Below, one piece after another: positions 15,859-25,848 of a stretch of 64,000 bases of DNA. The notes beneath the pieces were generated by a model, which saw only the letters and a program-made list of their open reading frames with translations, ran no database searches and had not been told where the DNA came from. The DNA is taken from the NCBI RefSeq assembly GCF_001611275.1, contig NZ_CP015080.1:3772956-3836955 (forward strand), given 5' to 3'. The translations under genes and the position numbers were made by a program. Every line of letters starts with the position of its first letter. Position 1 is the first letter of the stretch. Source of the stretch: Desulfuromonas sp. DDH964 (GTDB taxonomy: Bacteria; Desulfobacterota; Desulfuromonadia; Desulfuromonadales; DDH964).

Positions 15859-17202
15859 TCAGCGCTCGGCGGCGACGATTTCGCCGATCAGGTCATATTC
15901 CGAAGAGTCGGTTACCTTGAGCGGCACGATGCTGCCGATCTCCGCCTCGCCGGCAGTGATGTAGACCAGGCCGTCGACGTCGGGAGCCTGGCGCAGGCTG
16001 CGCCCGCGCAGCAGCAGCTCGGTCTCCTCGCTGTACCCTTCGACCAGGACCGGCTCGATGCGCCCGACCAGCGCCCGGTTCTTGCGGAAGGAGACCCGGC
16101 TCTGCGCTTTCATCAGCTTCTGGTAGCGGGCCTTCTTGACCCGTTCGAGGACCTGGCCGGGGAGTTTGGCGGCGCCGGTCCCTTCTTCGCGCGAATAGCG
16201 GAAGACGCCGACCCGTTCGAAGTGCCCCTCCTCGACGAAGGCGAGGAGCTTGGCAAACTGGGCGTCGCTCTCGCCGGGGAAGCCGACGATGAAGGAGGTG
16301 CGCAGGGTGGCATCGGGGATCCGGCTGCGGATGCGCTGCAGCAGGCGGCGGATTCCCTCCTCGTCGACGCGGCGGTTCATCAGCGCGAGGATTTCGTCGT
16401 CGACATGCTGCAGCGGGATGTCGAGATAGTTGCAGATCTTCTCTTCGGCGGCCATCAGGTCGAGGAGTTCGTCGCTGATGCCGTCGGGATAGGCATAGAG
16501 CAGGCGCAGCCAGGTCAGCTCCTCGATCTTCACCAGCTCCTGCAGCAGGGTTTCGAGGCGGGCGCCATCGTGGCGGTCCTGGCCGTAGGCGGTGACGTCC
16601 TGGGCGATGAGGTTGACCTCGCGGACCCCGTCTGCGACCAGGCGCCGGACTTCGGCGACGACCGATTCGATGCTGCGCGAACGCAGCGGCCCGCGCAGCT
16701 GGGGGATGACGCAGTAGGAGCAGAAGTTGTGGCACCCTTCGGCGATCTTGACGTAGGTCGAATAGAAGGGGGAGGACTTGACCCGTGGCGTGGTGTGATC
16801 GTAGAGATACTCGGGGAGACCCACCTCCTGGCGCGGCGTAGCGCCGGGGAGGGTCGACTCGATCAGCTCGACCAGGCGCGGGGCGTCGCTGGTGCCGATG
16901 AAGAGATCGACTTCCGGCAACTCCGTCGAGAGTTCATCGCGATAACGCTGGGGGAGGCAGCCGGAGACGACCAGCAGCTTGCAGCGGCCGTTTTTCTTGT
17001 AATCGGCGACTTCGAGGATCGTTTCCACCGATTCTTCCTTGGCGTCACCGATAAAGGCGCAGGTGTTGACGATGATCACGTCGGCCTGGGCCTCGTCGGT
17101 GACGATCTCGTAACGATCGACCGGCAGATGCCCGAGCATCACCTCGGCATCGACCAGGTTCTTTGGGCAGCCGAGGCTGACCAGGCTTACTTTTCGTTTC
17201 AT
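15859..17202 (-). CDS. rimO: Ribosomal protein S12 methylthiotransferase RimO
   Basis: This 447-residue radical-SAM enzyme methylthiolates an Asp of ribosomal protein S12. The N-terminal UPF0004 domain starts [20 protein letters not shown] and contributes Cys in NTCAFI and SGCLPQRY. The radical-SAM motif is [11 protein letters not shown]. The Pro-Arg-rich LRGPLRSRS segment and C-terminal TRAM domain match RimO rather than MiaB. GGGAGC precedes the start. It is followed by the ApbE-ABC gene run, but a 47-base gap makes coupling uncertain. Confidence 0.96.
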   Translation of the reverse strand: MKRKVSLVSLGCPKNLVDAEVMLGHLPVDRYEIVTDEAQADVIIVNTCAFIGDAKEESVETILEVADYKKNGRCKLLVVSGCLPQRYRDELSTELPEVDLFIGTSDAPRLVELIESTLPGATPRQEVGLPEYLYDHTTPRVKSSPFYSTYVKIAEGCHNFCSYCVIPQLRGPLRSRSIESVVAEVRRLVADGVREVNLIAQDVTAYGQDRHDGARLETLLQELVKIEELTWLRLLYAYPDGISDELLDLMAAEEKICNYLDIPLQHVDDEILALMNRRVDEEGIRRLLQRIRSRIPDATLRTSFIVGFPGESDAQFAKLLAFVEEGHFERVGVFRYSREEGTGAAKLPGQVLERVKKARYQKLMKAQSRVSFRKNRALVGRIEPVLVEGYSEETELLLRGRSLRQAPDVDGLVYITAGEAEIGSIVPLKVTDSSEYDLIGEIVAAER

Positions 17203-17226
17203 GGTGCTCCCAATTTCGGAAATTAT

Positions 17227-17265
17227 GGATTTTGAATTGTGACTGTTGAATTCAATTCAAAATCC
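17227..17265. repeat. AT-rich inverted repeat between yajQ and rimO
   Basis: GGATTTTGAATTG (17227-17239) and CAATTCAAAATCC (17253-17265) form a perfect 13-bp stem. More copies of AAAATCCAAAATTC follow to 17285. It may end yajQ transcription on the minus strand or be a dispersed intergenic repeat. Confidence 0.6.
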
Positions 17266-17290
17266 AAAATCCAAAATTCAAAATTGTTTT

Positions 17291-17776
17291 CTAGCTTCTC
17301 ATGTTGACGAACTGCAGTTCGATCTCGAGGTCCTCGCCCTTGAGGGTCTGGATCACCTGCTGCAAGTCGTCGATCTGCTTGGCGCTGACCCGCACCTGGT
17401 CATCCATGATCTGCGGCTGGACCTTGAGCTTGGTCTCCTTGATCCGCTTGATGACCTCCTTCGCCTTCTCCTTGTCGATCCCCTGGACAATACCGATCCG
17501 CTGGCGAACCGCGCCCCCCGAAGCTGCCTCCTTCTTGCCGTAATCGAGGTTCTTGGGCGAGATGTTGCGGCGCACCAATTTTCCTTTCAGGATATCGATG
17601 ATCGCCTGCAGTTTGTAGTCGTCGGCGGCGAGGATCAGGATGGCATCCTTCTCCAGGGTGACCTCGTTGTGGGTCCCCTTGAAGTCGTAGCGCTGGGTGA
17701 TCTCCTTGACCGCCTGGTTGACCGCATTGTCCACTTCCTGCATGTCCACCTTGGACACGATGTCAAAGCTCGGCAT
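17291..17776 (-). CDS. YajQ-family nucleotide-binding protein
   Basis: This 161-residue cytosolic protein has two ferredoxin-like domains. It starts [20 protein letters not shown] and contains QRYDFKGT and [15 protein letters not shown], which identify YajQ (UPF0234). Some YajQ proteins bind cyclic di-GMP and act with transcription factors; whether this one does is not visible. AGGAGGTG precedes the ATG. It sits between lolA and rimO on the same strand but is separated from lolA by a hairpin. Confidence 0.95.
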   Translation of the reverse strand: MPSFDIVSKVDMQEVDNAVNQAVKEITQRYDFKGTHNEVTLEKDAILILAADDYKLQAIIDILKGKLVRRNISPKNLDYGKKEAASGGAVRQRIGIVQGIDKEKAKEVIKRIKETKLKVQPQIMDDQVRVSAKQIDDLQQVIQTLKGEDLEIELQFVNMRS

Positions 17777-17845
17777 CGCACACCTCCTGCAAAAATTCGT
17801 CAGGCGAGCCGATAGGCCCGCGGAATCGAAGACTTATAGCATGAA

Positions 17846-17880
17846 AGCGCCCCGGAAGGGAAGTCCCTGCCCGGGGCGCT
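17846..17880 (-). terminator. Hairpin terminator after lolA
   Basis: The arms AGCGCCCCGG and CCGGGGCGCT enclose a 15-base loop. On the minus strand TTTCATG follows. It lies 26 bases beyond the lolA stop. Confidence 0.65.
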
Positions 17881-17905
17881 GCCATTTTGCCTGGCAAAAG
17901 GTCAC

Positions 17906-18673
17906 TCAGAAACCCATCCCCTGACCGCTGGGACGCACCACGTCGACCCCGGCGGGCATGATGAAGCGGAAATCGAGATCGCCGAGGCCACGATTGATAC
18001 GGATATCGCTGAATTCGATCAGGGTGCTGTTGCCGCCCGGATCGAAGACGGTGCTGGAAAGGAGCGGCAGATAGCCGCCGGTGCTGCCGCTGCGGGTAAA
18101 GGCATCGACCGCCCGGCGATCGACCACGATCAGCATCCGCGCGATCAGCGGCGACGCGCGGCGCGGCGTCATCTCCAGTACCCAGTTCCCTTCCCGGTCG
18201 CGATTCTCCGACGCCCAGCCGATGCTGAAATCCCGGCTCAGGTTGCCGAGCCCGGTGAGGAAGGTGAGCGGATCGTTGGCATCGGTGCGGTTGACGATAT
18301 CGATGTCGGACTGGATCACCTGGCGGTTCTCCGGCAGATAGACCCACATCGTCCTGCCATCGGAGACGATCTCCTGGTCGGTCGGCTCGAAATACTCCCA
18401 GCGGAATTGGGCCAGGGGGGGATGCCCCTGGCGCTGGACGAAGCGCACGGCGACCCGGCCGCGACCGCGTTGGGTCCGTTCGAGAGAGGCGATTCTCGAT
18501 TCCTGGAAAAAGTCTCCCTGGAAATCATGGATCGCCGTCGCCTCGGGAGCGCTGGCCTGGAACGGACTTTCCAGGGTGTTGATCACCTCGGAAAGGCCGG
18601 CGGCCCGGACAGTTCCGGCACAGATAAAGAGCACGGCAACCAGCAACGGCAGGAGCAGGACTGTTCGTTTCAT
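17906..18673 (-). CDS. lolA: LolA-like outer-membrane lipoprotein carrier protein
   Basis: This 255-residue periplasmic chaperone ferries lipoproteins from the LolCDE complex to the outer membrane. A signal peptide ending VRA is followed by the LolA core: a conserved GDFFQES, RWEYFEPTDQEIVSDGRTMWVYLPENRQV and a late DIRINRGLGDLDFRFIMPAGVDVV. It is longer than E. coli LolA (about 200), as is common outside the gamma class. AAGGAG precedes the ATG. It is the gene downstream of cheD on the same strand, but has no functional tie to chemotaxis. Confidence 0.88.
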   Translation of the reverse strand: MKRTVLLLPLLVAVLFICAGTVRAAGLSEVINTLESPFQASAPEATAIHDFQGDFFQESRIASLERTQRGRGRVAVRFVQRQGHPPLAQFRWEYFEPTDQEIVSDGRTMWVYLPENRQVIQSDIDIVNRTDANDPLTFLTGLGNLSRDFSIGWASENRDREGNWVLEMTPRRASPLIARMLIVVDRRAVDAFTRSGSTGGYLPLLSSTVFDPGGNSTLIEFSDIRINRGLGDLDFRFIMPAGVDVVRPSGQGMGF

Positions 18674-18700
18674 GGTGGATCTCCTTGGACAGATGGCGAA

Positions 18701-19198
18701 TCAGAAAATTATTTCCCCCTCGCGCCCGCGCACCGCTTTGACGCGAACCTCGCCACTGGCGATATCGAACTCGACGGTGCGGCCGAAGTTACCGCCGACA
18801 TCCTCGGCCAGCAACGGGATTCCGAGAACGGCAAGGGTCTCGCGGGCGCTGCGGATATTGCGCGGACCGACCGCGTTGTCCGGGTCTCCCAGCAGCGGCT
18901 CGAACATGTTGGCGCCGCCGAAGATCTTTGCCCCGAGCCGTTCCCGCGCGGCCCCGCGGGCGAGGAGATCGTTGATCATCAGCTCGATTGCCGCATCGAC
19001 GAACTTGGCGGGGCGGGCGTTGTCGGCGGCGTGACGTGGCGACGGCAGCAGGGTATGGGCGAGGCCGCCGATGCGGAACTCGGGGTCGTAGAGGGCGATC
19101 GCCAGGCAGGAGCCGAGCCCGTAGGTCACCAGCTTTGCCGGCGGCACGGCGATGCGGAATTCGGATATGCCGACGCTGAGCCGTTCGGTCATGGTCAC
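18701..19198 (-). CDS. cheD: Chemoreceptor glutamine deamidase CheD
   Basis: This 165-residue enzyme deamidates receptor glutamines and binds CheC. The catalytic Cys is in TYGLGSCLAIAL (C31) and the His in GLAHTLLPSP (H48); ERLGAKIFGGANMF and GPRNI are conserved. A GTG start overlaps the cheC stop (GTGA); an ATG six bases later would also work. Pairing with cheC directly upstream matches the CheC-CheD partnership that couples adaptation to CheY-P. Confidence 0.93.
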   Translation of the reverse strand: MTMTERLSVGISEFRIAVPPAKLVTYGLGSCLAIALYDPEFRIGGLAHTLLPSPRHAADNARPAKFVDAAIELMINDLLARGAARERLGAKIFGGANMFEPLLGDPDNAVGPRNIRSARETLAVLGIPLLAEDVGGNFGRTVEFDIASGEVRVKAVRGREGEIIF

Positions 19199-19809
19199 CC
19201 CCCGACCGCATCGAGAATCAGCGAAAGGGAAGAGGCATCGGGGAGGAGAAAAAAGTGCCCCTTGATCAGCTCCTGCTGCGGATTGGCGCCATGGAACTCG
19301 GTCTCCACCATCAGCGCCAGGTCGCCGGCCGCCGAGAGTTCGATCAGGACATGGTCGACTACCGCACCGGCCATGTCGCAGGCGAGCAGCGGAATCGACG
19401 GAATCAGCGTCAGGTGGAGCAGGTTCCCCATTGCGCTGAGATAGGCCGAGGCGAGAATATTGCCGACCTCCTTCATCGTCGAGGCACCCAGTTCGTCGAA
19501 GAGCAGCCCTTCCGCTTCGCTGCCGAGCAGACGCTGCAGCAGGCGCTGGGCGCTGTCGCGCGGGAAGATCAGCAGGATATTGCCGCGCGCGTCCCCGAGT
19601 ACCCGCAGGGTGATGCCGGCAACCACCTTCTCCGCACCACCGAGGAGTTCGGGAACCTGGCCGATATCGGTCACCGTCACCCGCGGCACCCGCAGGTAAA
19701 CCGTCTCGCCGATCAGCTGCGACAGGGCCGTCGCCGCATGCCCCATGCCGATATTACTGATCTCCCGGAGGGCGTCGAGTTGGTTTTCATTCAGCAGGGG
19801 AAAGCTCAT
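19195..19809 (-). CDS. cheC: CheY-P phosphatase CheC
   Basis: 204 residues with two copies of the CheC/CheX/FliY active-site helix: EISNIGMGHAATALS near the N-terminus and KEVGNILASAYLSAMGN near the middle, each with the conserved Glu and Asn. Possession of both sites implies CheY-P hydrolysis activity, stimulated or inhibited by CheD. The start overlaps the cheA stop (ATGA). No FliM-like fusion is present. Confidence 0.93.
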   Translation of the reverse strand: MSFPLLNENQLDALREISNIGMGHAATALSQLIGETVYLRVPRVTVTDIGQVPELLGGAEKVVAGITLRVLGDARGNILLIFPRDSAQRLLQRLLGSEAEGLLFDELGASTMKEVGNILASAYLSAMGNLLHLTLIPSIPLLACDMAGAVVDHVLIELSAAGDLALMVETEFHGANPQQELIKGHFFLLPDASSLSLILDAVGG

Positions 19810-21701
19810 TTGGCCTCTTCTGGGTGCGGGCCGCGACCGGCACCGGGACGGGTTTCCAGCAGGGACTGCGGGTCGAGCAGGAAAACGATATGGCCATCAC
19901 CGAGTATTGCCGCTCCGGAGAGCCCGGCGATCTGGTTGAGGGGAAATTCGAGCGCCTTGACAAAGACTTCCCGTTGGCCGGCGAGGCGATCGACCACCAG
20001 GCCGACGCGGCGCCCGCGCAGCTCGGTGATCACCATTTGCACGCCGCCGCCGGGAGAAGCCGGCGGCAGACCGAGGATCTTGTGCAACGAAAGGAGGGGG
20101 ACCACATCCTCGTCGAGGCGGATGACCAGTTGCCGGCCTGAAGAGCGCACCTCGTTGCGGGGGACTTCGAGGGTACGCACCACGCGGGTGATCGGGATTG
20201 CCAGGGTCTGGCCGCCGCAGGTGACCAGCAGCACCTGGATGATGGCGACCGAGAGCGGCAGCTGGAGGATGATCCGCGTTCCCGCGCCGGGCTGGGACTG
20301 GATATCGAGGAGACCGCCGAGATTCTCCACCGCCGACTTGACGACGTCCATGCCGACGCCGCGCCCCGAAGTCTCGGTCACCACCGGGGCGGTGGAAAAA
20401 CCAGGGTGACAAACCCACTGCAGGACGTCGCGGTCACGCAAGCTCTTGACCTGGGCCGGGGAAAGGAGTCCCTTCTCCAGGATCTTGCGGCGGATCAGGG
20501 CCGGGTCCATGCCGCGGCCGTCGTCGGCGACCTCGATCAGCACCAGGTCCTTCTCGCGCCAGGCCCGTACCGTCACCTTGCCCTGGCGGTCGATGCCATG
20601 GTCAACGGCGTTGCGCACCATGTGCACCAGGGGATCGGCGAGCTCCTCGAGGATCGCCCGGTCGAGCTCGACCTCGTCCCCCTCGACCTGCAGCACGATC
20701 TCCTTGCCGGTTTTCCGGGCCAGGTCGCGAACCACGCGCGGCAACCGCCCGGTGATGCTCTCGACCGGCATCATCCGGACCTGGAGGACATGATGGTGGA
20801 GATCGGTGAGGAGACGGGTGAGCTGGCCGATGCCGTTCTTGACCTCTCCCCACTGGCTGTTCCTGGCCGCCCCCTGCAGCATGTAACGATTGGTAATCAG
20901 CTCGCCGGTGAGGTTGATGAAGCGATCGAGCAGCTCGGTACGGACCCGGACCGTGCGCGGGCCTTCCTCCCGGCGGGAACTGCTCTCCCGGCGCCGGTCG
21001 GCGCCGAATTCGACGCCGGCGACATCAGGCATGCTGCGCAACCGGGCCTCGATCTCATTGCGCGGCAGGTCGGCCACCAGCCAGGCAGAGAGCTTGCCGA
21101 CAGGGCCGCCGCGTTTCAATTCATCGGCGTTGGGTAAACTCGCCTGCAGGGAACCGCAGTTGGCCAGCTCCCGCAGCAGCAGGATCGCCCGGGCGGCCGG
21201 GGCGGCTGCGCCCTCGGCCAGGGTAACGGTGATGTGCAGGGCCTCCCCTTCACTGTCGGTCGGAGTCGGCAGCGCCGCTGCCGCCGGCGGAGGAGCGGCA
21301 GCAGCAGGGGTGACCGGCGTGGGAGGCGTAGCGGCAGGTGTTGCGGCGGCCCCGGCGAGAAAGCTCTCAATCTCCCGCTCCGCCCGTTCGGCGGTGATAT
21401 CTTCGACCAGTCCTTCGAGCAGATCGAGGCCCGCCAGCATCCGATCGATCGCCTCGGCGCTGATCCCCCCCCCCTTGCGGATCGAATCCATCAGGTCTTC
21501 AAGGTGGTGAGCGAGGCTGGCGGTGACCGTGTACCCCATGGAGGCCGCCATCCCCTTGATCGAATGCGCCTCGCGAAACAGGGAGTCGATGCTCTCCTTG
21601 TCCGTCGGCGCCTTTTCGAGCTGGAGCAGCAGGCGGCTCATGTTCTTGAGATGTTCCGCGGTTTCGCTGAGAAACATTCCGCGGTATTTGGACATATCCA
21701 T
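19806..21701 (-). CDS. cheA: Chemotaxis histidine kinase CheA
   Basis: 631 residues. The Hpt domain has the phosphorylated His in REAHSIKGMAASMG (H46). A Pro/Ala-rich linker near residues 125-145 and a short P2-like region follow, then the dimerisation helix, the ATPase with N box VRNAVDHGID, G1 DDGRGMD and GRGVGMDVV, and the CheW-like P5 at the C-terminus (LVIRLDEDVVPLLSLHKILG). The layout is complete. Its neighbours provide CheW, CheY, a receptor and both adaptation enzymes, but not CheB. Confidence 0.95.
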   Translation of the reverse strand: MDMSKYRGMFLSETAEHLKNMSRLLLQLEKAPTDKESIDSLFREAHSIKGMAASMGYTVTASLAHHLEDLMDSIRKGGGISAEAIDRMLAGLDLLEGLVEDITAERAEREIESFLAGAAATPAATPPTPVTPAAAAPPPAAAALPTPTDSEGEALHITVTLAEGAAAPAARAILLLRELANCGSLQASLPNADELKRGGPVGKLSAWLVADLPRNEIEARLRSMPDVAGVEFGADRRRESSSRREEGPRTVRVRTELLDRFINLTGELITNRYMLQGAARNSQWGEVKNGIGQLTRLLTDLHHHVLQVRMMPVESITGRLPRVVRDLARKTGKEIVLQVEGDEVELDRAILEELADPLVHMVRNAVDHGIDRQGKVTVRAWREKDLVLIEVADDGRGMDPALIRRKILEKGLLSPAQVKSLRDRDVLQWVCHPGFSTAPVVTETSGRGVGMDVVKSAVENLGGLLDIQSQPGAGTRIILQLPLSVAIIQVLLVTCGGQTLAIPITRVVRTLEVPRNEVRSSGRQLVIRLDEDVVPLLSLHKILGLPPASPGGGVQMVITELRGRRVGLVVDRLAGQREVFVKALEFPLNQIAGLSGAAILGDGHIVFLLDPQSLLETRPGAGRGPHPEEAK

Positions 21702-21761
21702 GGGTAGGAATCCAGAATTACGAAATCATTTCAAACGGCAAACAGGGCGCCGCAAAAATCT

Positions 21762-22130
21762 TCACCCCTGGCCGGCCACACGTCGAACCACATCGAGGAC
21801 CCGCTCCTCCTTGAAGGGCTTGACGATGAAGTCCCGCGCCCCCGATTGCACCGCCTCGACCACCAGGGCATCCTGGCCCAGGGCACTGCACATGATGACG
21901 CAGGCCGCAGGATCTCCCGCCGTGATCTCCTGCAACGCCTCGATTCCGCTCTTCAACGGCATGACGATATCCATCGTGACCAGGTCGGGATGCAACTCGC
22001 GGTAGCATTCGACGGCCTCGACACCGTTGGCCGCTTCGCCGACGACCTGGTGCCCGGCCCGGAGAAAGATATCCTTGAGCATGTTGCGCATGAACAGGGC
22101 ATCATCGACGATCAGTACTCTCAAACCCAT
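21762..22130 (-). CDS. cheY: Chemotaxis response regulator CheY
   Basis: This is a single receiver domain of 122 residues. Phospho-acceptor D54 lies in LVTMDIVMP, the acidic pair in LIVDDAL, the switch Ser in IMCSALGQ and Lys in FIVKPFKEE. The lack of an output domain and location next to cheA identify it as CheY. Ser rather than Thr at the switch position is a common variant. Confidence 0.9.
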   Translation of the reverse strand: MGLRVLIVDDALFMRNMLKDIFLRAGHQVVGEAANGVEAVECYRELHPDLVTMDIVMPLKSGIEALQEITAGDPAACVIMCSALGQDALVVEAVQSGARDFIVKPFKEERVLDVVRRVAGQG

Positions 22131-22155
22131 CGGTTCATCTCCTCCACGTTTTCCC

Positions 22156-22572
22156 TCAATGCGTTTCCAGGCTCGCCAGCAGGCGTGCCAGGTCGAGCAT
22201 GTTGATCATATCCCCCTGGTGATTGAAGACTTCGCGGATATACGCCTCCCGTTCCCGGTCCTGCAGATAGGGAAGCATTTTTTCCCGCTCCAGCGCCAGG
22301 ATTCTGCCGACGGCGGTCACGCCGAGACCGAGGGGACAGGTCGCGGCCGGCAACACGATGACCCGCCGGTCCCGTTGCGAGGCTTCCAGACCGAGATACC
22401 CGGCGAGGTCGAGCACCGGCAAAATCGTGCCGTGAAAGTTGATCGCGCCGAGGTAGCCGGCCGGCGCCAGCGGGATGTAATCGAAGTCGGGGGCCTCGAC
22501 GATCTCCTGCACATCGGCGACCTCAAGGCCGTAGAGCTCTTCACCGAGACGAAAGGTCAGGGTCAGGTCCAT
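22156..22572 (-). CDS. cheW: CheW adaptor protein
   Basis: 138 residues forming one SH3-like CheW domain: LTFRLGEELYGLEVADVQEI, FDYIPLAPAGYLGAINFHGTILPVLDL and RRVIVLPA. It links receptor and CheA. The start MDLTLTF lies seven bases after the MCP gene, and an upstream extension would translate the MCP gene in another frame. Confidence 0.92.
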   Translation of the reverse strand: MDLTLTFRLGEELYGLEVADVQEIVEAPDFDYIPLAPAGYLGAINFHGTILPVLDLAGYLGLEASQRDRRVIVLPAATCPLGLGVTAVGRILALEREKMLPYLQDREREAYIREVFNHQGDMINMLDLARLLASLETH

Positions 22573-22579
22573 GGCGGCC

Positions 22580-23851
22580 TCAGCCCCGTTCGCTGCCAAG
22601 CTGGAAGCGTCGTACCGCGTCGAGCAGCTGGTCGGCCAGGGCCGAGAGGTCCTGGGCCGAGTGGGCCATTTCTTCCATGGAGGCGGTCTGCTGCTGGGTC
22701 GCCGCCGAAACCTCCTCGGTCGCCGCAGCGTTGTCGGCCACGACCTTGGAAATCTCGTCGATCGCCTCAACCATCTTGCCGGCCCCTTGCGTCTGCTTCT
22801 GGGAAAGTTCGGCGATGCTGGTCGCCTTGGTCTGGGTATTGGCCGCCGTCTCGATAATCTGGTCGAAGGCGGTCACCGTCGAATCGAGGGCGGTTCGGCC
22901 GGCGTCCATCTCGACCATGGTCTGCTTCATCGAAGCCTGCACCTGCCCTCCCTGCTCACGGATCGCTTCGATCAGACTGGTGATCTCGCCGGCCGATTCG
23001 CTGGTCGAATCGGCCAGTTTGCGGATCTCCTCAGCGACAACGGCGAAGCCACGGCCGTACTCGCCGGCCCGCGCCGCTTCGATGGTCGCGTTGAGAGCCA
23101 GCAGGTTGGTCTTCTGCGCGACCCCGGTGATGACGTCGACGATCTTGCCGATCTTCTGGACCTGGAGGCCGAAAGAGACGATCTGCTGGCCGTTGTTCTC
23201 CACCTCGACGAGAATGTGACGCAGCTTTTCGGTGGTGACCCGGGCGGTCTCGCCCCCCCCCTGGGCGGTTCGGGCGGTTTCGTTGGCGGCGGCGACCACC
23301 TTCTTCGCCGCCCCGGCGATCAGCTCGACGGAGACGGCCATCTCCCGGATCAGGCGCGAGGAACGTTCGACCATTTCGGCCTGGGTTTCCGCCCCGCGGC
23401 TGATCTGCTCGACGGTGTTGGAGACTTCATGGCTCGATGCGGTCATCTCCTGCGAGGTGGCGGAGAGACCCTGGGCCGCCTCGGCAACCTTGTTGGCGGA
23501 GGTGCGGATGGTGCCGACCAGGTCGCGCAGGCTCTCCACGACACGGTTCAGGGAACCGGCGAGATCGGCGGTTTCATCCGGAAAGGCGCTGCCGCGCAGG
23601 CGGATCGCCTTGGAGAGGTCACCGAGGCTGAGGCGCTCGGCCGCCTCCGAGAGGTGGCGGATGTTGGCCGTGAACGCCTTGGAAAAGGCCCACCCGAGCA
23701 GCAGGCCGACCAGGATCGCGCAGCCGATGCTGACCAGCTGCTGCCAGGCTTCGGGGATACCGAGATGGGGGACGAGCTGGTTGAGCAGCACGATAGAGCC
23801 CACCACGATGATAAATCCCATGATGAATTTGTAGCTGATTTCTACACGCAT
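22580..23851 (-). CDS. Methyl-accepting chemotaxis protein without a periplasmic sensor domain
   Basis: 423 residues. Two membrane helices ([19 protein letters not shown] and [18 protein letters not shown]) are separated by only about 15 residues, leaving no room for a ligand domain. A HAMP domain follows (residues about 55-110), then a long coiled coil with the receptor hairpin [34 protein letters not shown] (quoted in part only: key tip [16 protein letters not shown]). There is no C-terminal CheR/CheB-binding pentapeptide. GGAG precedes MRVEIS. It probably senses membrane or cytoplasmic state; that is inference. Confidence 0.92.
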   Translation of the reverse strand: MRVEISYKFIMGFIIVVGSIVLLNQLVPHLGIPEAWQQLVSIGCAILVGLLLGWAFSKAFTANIRHLSEAAERLSLGDLSKAIRLRGSAFPDETADLAGSLNRVVESLRDLVGTIRTSANKVAEAAQGLSATSQEMTASSHEVSNTVEQISRGAETQAEMVERSSRLIREMAVSVELIAGAAKKVVAAANETARTAQGGGETARVTTEKLRHILVEVENNGQQIVSFGLQVQKIGKIVDVITGVAQKTNLLALNATIEAARAGEYGRGFAVVAEEIRKLADSTSESAGEITSLIEAIREQGGQVQASMKQTMVEMDAGRTALDSTVTAFDQIIETAANTQTKATSIAELSQKQTQGAGKMVEAIDEISKVVADNAAATEEVSAATQQQTASMEEMAHSAQDLSALADQLLDAVRRFQLGSERG

Positions 23852-23919
23852 CGATCCACTCCTTCGCAAGACAGCTTCACTGGCAGGCAATTCTCATTGG
23901 CATTGACCGGGGCCGGGGC

Positions 23920-24774
23920 TCAGGGGGCGGGTAGAGAGCGGTAGATCCGCTCCTCCGGGTATTCGGCGGCAAAGCGTTGCCGAATCTCGCCGAGCAGGGT
24001 TTCCGCCCGTCCCAGGACCAAATACCCTCCCGCACCCAGGGCGTCAGCGAAGCGCCGCAGGATTCGCTCCTGGTCACCCCGGGAGAAATAGATCAGCACG
24101 TTGCGGCAAAGGATCAGGGCGGCCCTGGGGTAGGCCCCCTCGCCGAGGATATCCTGCTGTTGGAACTTCACCCGCTTGCGGATCTCCTCACGCAGGCGCA
24201 GCCCACGCCCCTCGGCCACGAAACAACGCTCCCGCATTGCCGCCGGCACCTCACCGAGGCGCTGCTCGTCGTAATAGCCGGCCGCCGCCTGGGCCAGGGC
24301 CGGAGCGCTGATGTCGCTCCCCCAGATTTCGATCTCCAGGTCCTGGACCGGCAGCGCCTCGACCAGCAGCGCCAGCGAGTAAGGCTCTTCGCCACTGGCA
24401 CAGCCGACACTCCAGAGCCGCAACCGGCGTTCGCCGGCGGCGCGGGCGTTTTTCACCAGGGCAGGCAGGACCTCCTGCTGCAGGGTCTGGAAGGTGGAGG
24501 GGTTGCGAAAGAACTGGGAGACGTTGATGGTAATGGCCGCCAGCAACGGGTCCAGTTCACTCTCATTATGCTCCAGCCAAGCCAGATAGGGGAGCGCCGC
24601 ACTGAAGCCGCAGGCCCGCACCCTGGCCGCGATCCGGCGCTTGACACAGCGGTCCTTGTACATACCAAGGTCGAAGCCGCGCCGGGCCAGCAGCAGCTCG
24701 CGCAGACGATCAAACTCGGCGTCGGGGAATTCGCTGCCGACAAAGGGTACATGATTTGACGACGGATCTCGCAA
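23920..24774 (-). CDS. cheR: Chemotaxis protein methyltransferase CheR
   Basis: This 284-residue S-adenosylmethionine enzyme methylates receptor glutamates. The N-terminal helical domain has DRCVKRRIAARVRACG; the methyltransferase core has ITINVSQFFRNPSTF, WSVGCASGEEPYSLA and LILCRNVLIYFSRGDQ. The likely start is TTG after GGGGGG; no good ATG exists upstream of the conserved part. It is the first gene of the chemotaxis run. No CheB methylesterase is present in the window. Confidence 0.92.
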   Translation of the reverse strand: MRDPSSNHVPFVGSEFPDAEFDRLRELLLARRGFDLGMYKDRCVKRRIAARVRACGFSAALPYLAWLEHNESELDPLLAAITINVSQFFRNPSTFQTLQQEVLPALVKNARAAGERRLRLWSVGCASGEEPYSLALLVEALPVQDLEIEIWGSDISAPALAQAAAGYYDEQRLGEVPAAMRERCFVAEGRGLRLREEIRKRVKFQQQDILGEGAYPRAALILCRNVLIYFSRGDQERILRRFADALGAGGYLVLGRAETLLGEIRQRFAAEYPEERIYRSLPAP

Positions 24775-24852
24775 CAGGCCCCCCAGGCAATCTCAAAGCT
24801 AGCAAACATCGGTCCAACGACCGTAGCACCCGCCCTTCCGGCGCCGGGGTTG

Positions 24853-25848
24853 CTAACCCTGGCCGGAAAAGTGATTGAATCCTCGCGGCTGCATCGGGCG
24901 GATGCCACCCTCCCGGTCTTTCACCAGCAGGCCGCCATCTGGCGGCGTAACCTGGCCGATGCGGCTGACCGGCAGTGACCAGTCGCGCACCAGTTCGGCA
25001 AGCCGTTCCTCGTGGTGCGGGGCGACGGTCAGCAGCAGTTCATAATCCTCGCCGCCGGCGAGCACCAGGTCAAAAAGTTCCGGCGCCTGCCGCAGCCGGG
25101 CTTCGGTTGCGGCCGATAGCGGCAGAGTGGCGGCGTCCAGCAGGGCCCCCGCGTTCGCCGCCGCCAGGATATGGCCGAGATCCGCGAGCAGACCGTCGGA
25201 GAGATCGATCATCGCCGTCGCCAGTCCGCCCGCGGCGAAGCTGCGCCCCGCGGCACTGCGCGCCGTGGGGCGATGGTGCCGCGCCAGCAGTTCCGGGTCG
25301 GGAGGTCGCCCCTGCTGCAGGTCGAAGAGCGCCAGGGCACTGTCGCCGAGGGTTCCGGTGACGTAGATGCCATCCCCGGGAGCGGCCCCGGAGCGCCGCA
25401 CCAGCTCCCCCGGCGGAATGCTCCCCGCGGCGGTGACCGAGATCAGCAGCGGCCCCGGCGACCGGCAGGTATCGCCGCCGGCAAGGGTCACCCCGTATTC
25501 GTCACAGGCGGCGCAAAATCCCTCCATCAGGTCGTCGAGGTCGGCCAGGGGGAGGGTCGTGGGAATACCCAACCCAAGCAAGAGGAAGTGGGGCGTGCCG
25601 CCCATGGCCGCGATATCGCTGATATTGACCGCAACGCTCTTGCGGCCGAGATCGGCCATGCCGGTCCAGTCGCGGCGGAAATGCACCTCCTCGATGAGCA
25701 GATCCTTGCTGGTCAGCAGCAGCTCCCCGGCCGGGAGCTGCAAGGCCGCGCAGTCGTCGCCGATCCCCAGCAGCACCCCGCGCCCGTCCCGTACTCCGCT
25801 CCGGATGCGATCAATGAAACCGAACTCGCCGAGGTCCTTCAGCTTCAT
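24853..25848 (-). CDS. thiL: Thiamine-monophosphate kinase
   Basis: This 331-residue enzyme phosphorylates thiamine phosphate to thiamine diphosphate. ThiL hallmarks are EFGFIDRI at the N-terminus, GIGDDCAAL (metal/ATP), [41 protein letters not shown] and [11 protein letters not shown]. The start overlaps the lon stop (ATGA), so translation is coupled to lon, an association with no obvious functional meaning. Confidence 0.95.
   Translation of the reverse strand: MKLKDLGEFGFIDRIRSGVRDGRGVLLGIGDDCAALQLPAGELLLTSKDLLIEEVHFRRDWTGMADLGRKSVAVNISDIAAMGGTPHFLLLGLGIPTTLPLADLDDLMEGFCAACDEYGVTLAGGDTCRSPGPLLISVTAAGSIPPGELVRRSGAAPGDGIYVTGTLGDSALALFDLQQGRPPDPELLARHHRPTARSAAGRSFAAGGLATAMIDLSDGLLADLGHILAAANAGALLDAATLPLSAATEARLRQAPELFDLVLAGGEDYELLLTVAPHHEERLAELVRDWSLPVSRIGQVTPPDGGLLVKDREGGIRPMQPRGFNHFSGQG

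Noticed and set aside
17221..17290. AAAATCCAAAATTC repeats as a CRISPR or insertion-sequence end
   Set aside because: Spacing is irregular, there are no spacers, and no transposase is adjacent; treated as a simple inverted repeat.
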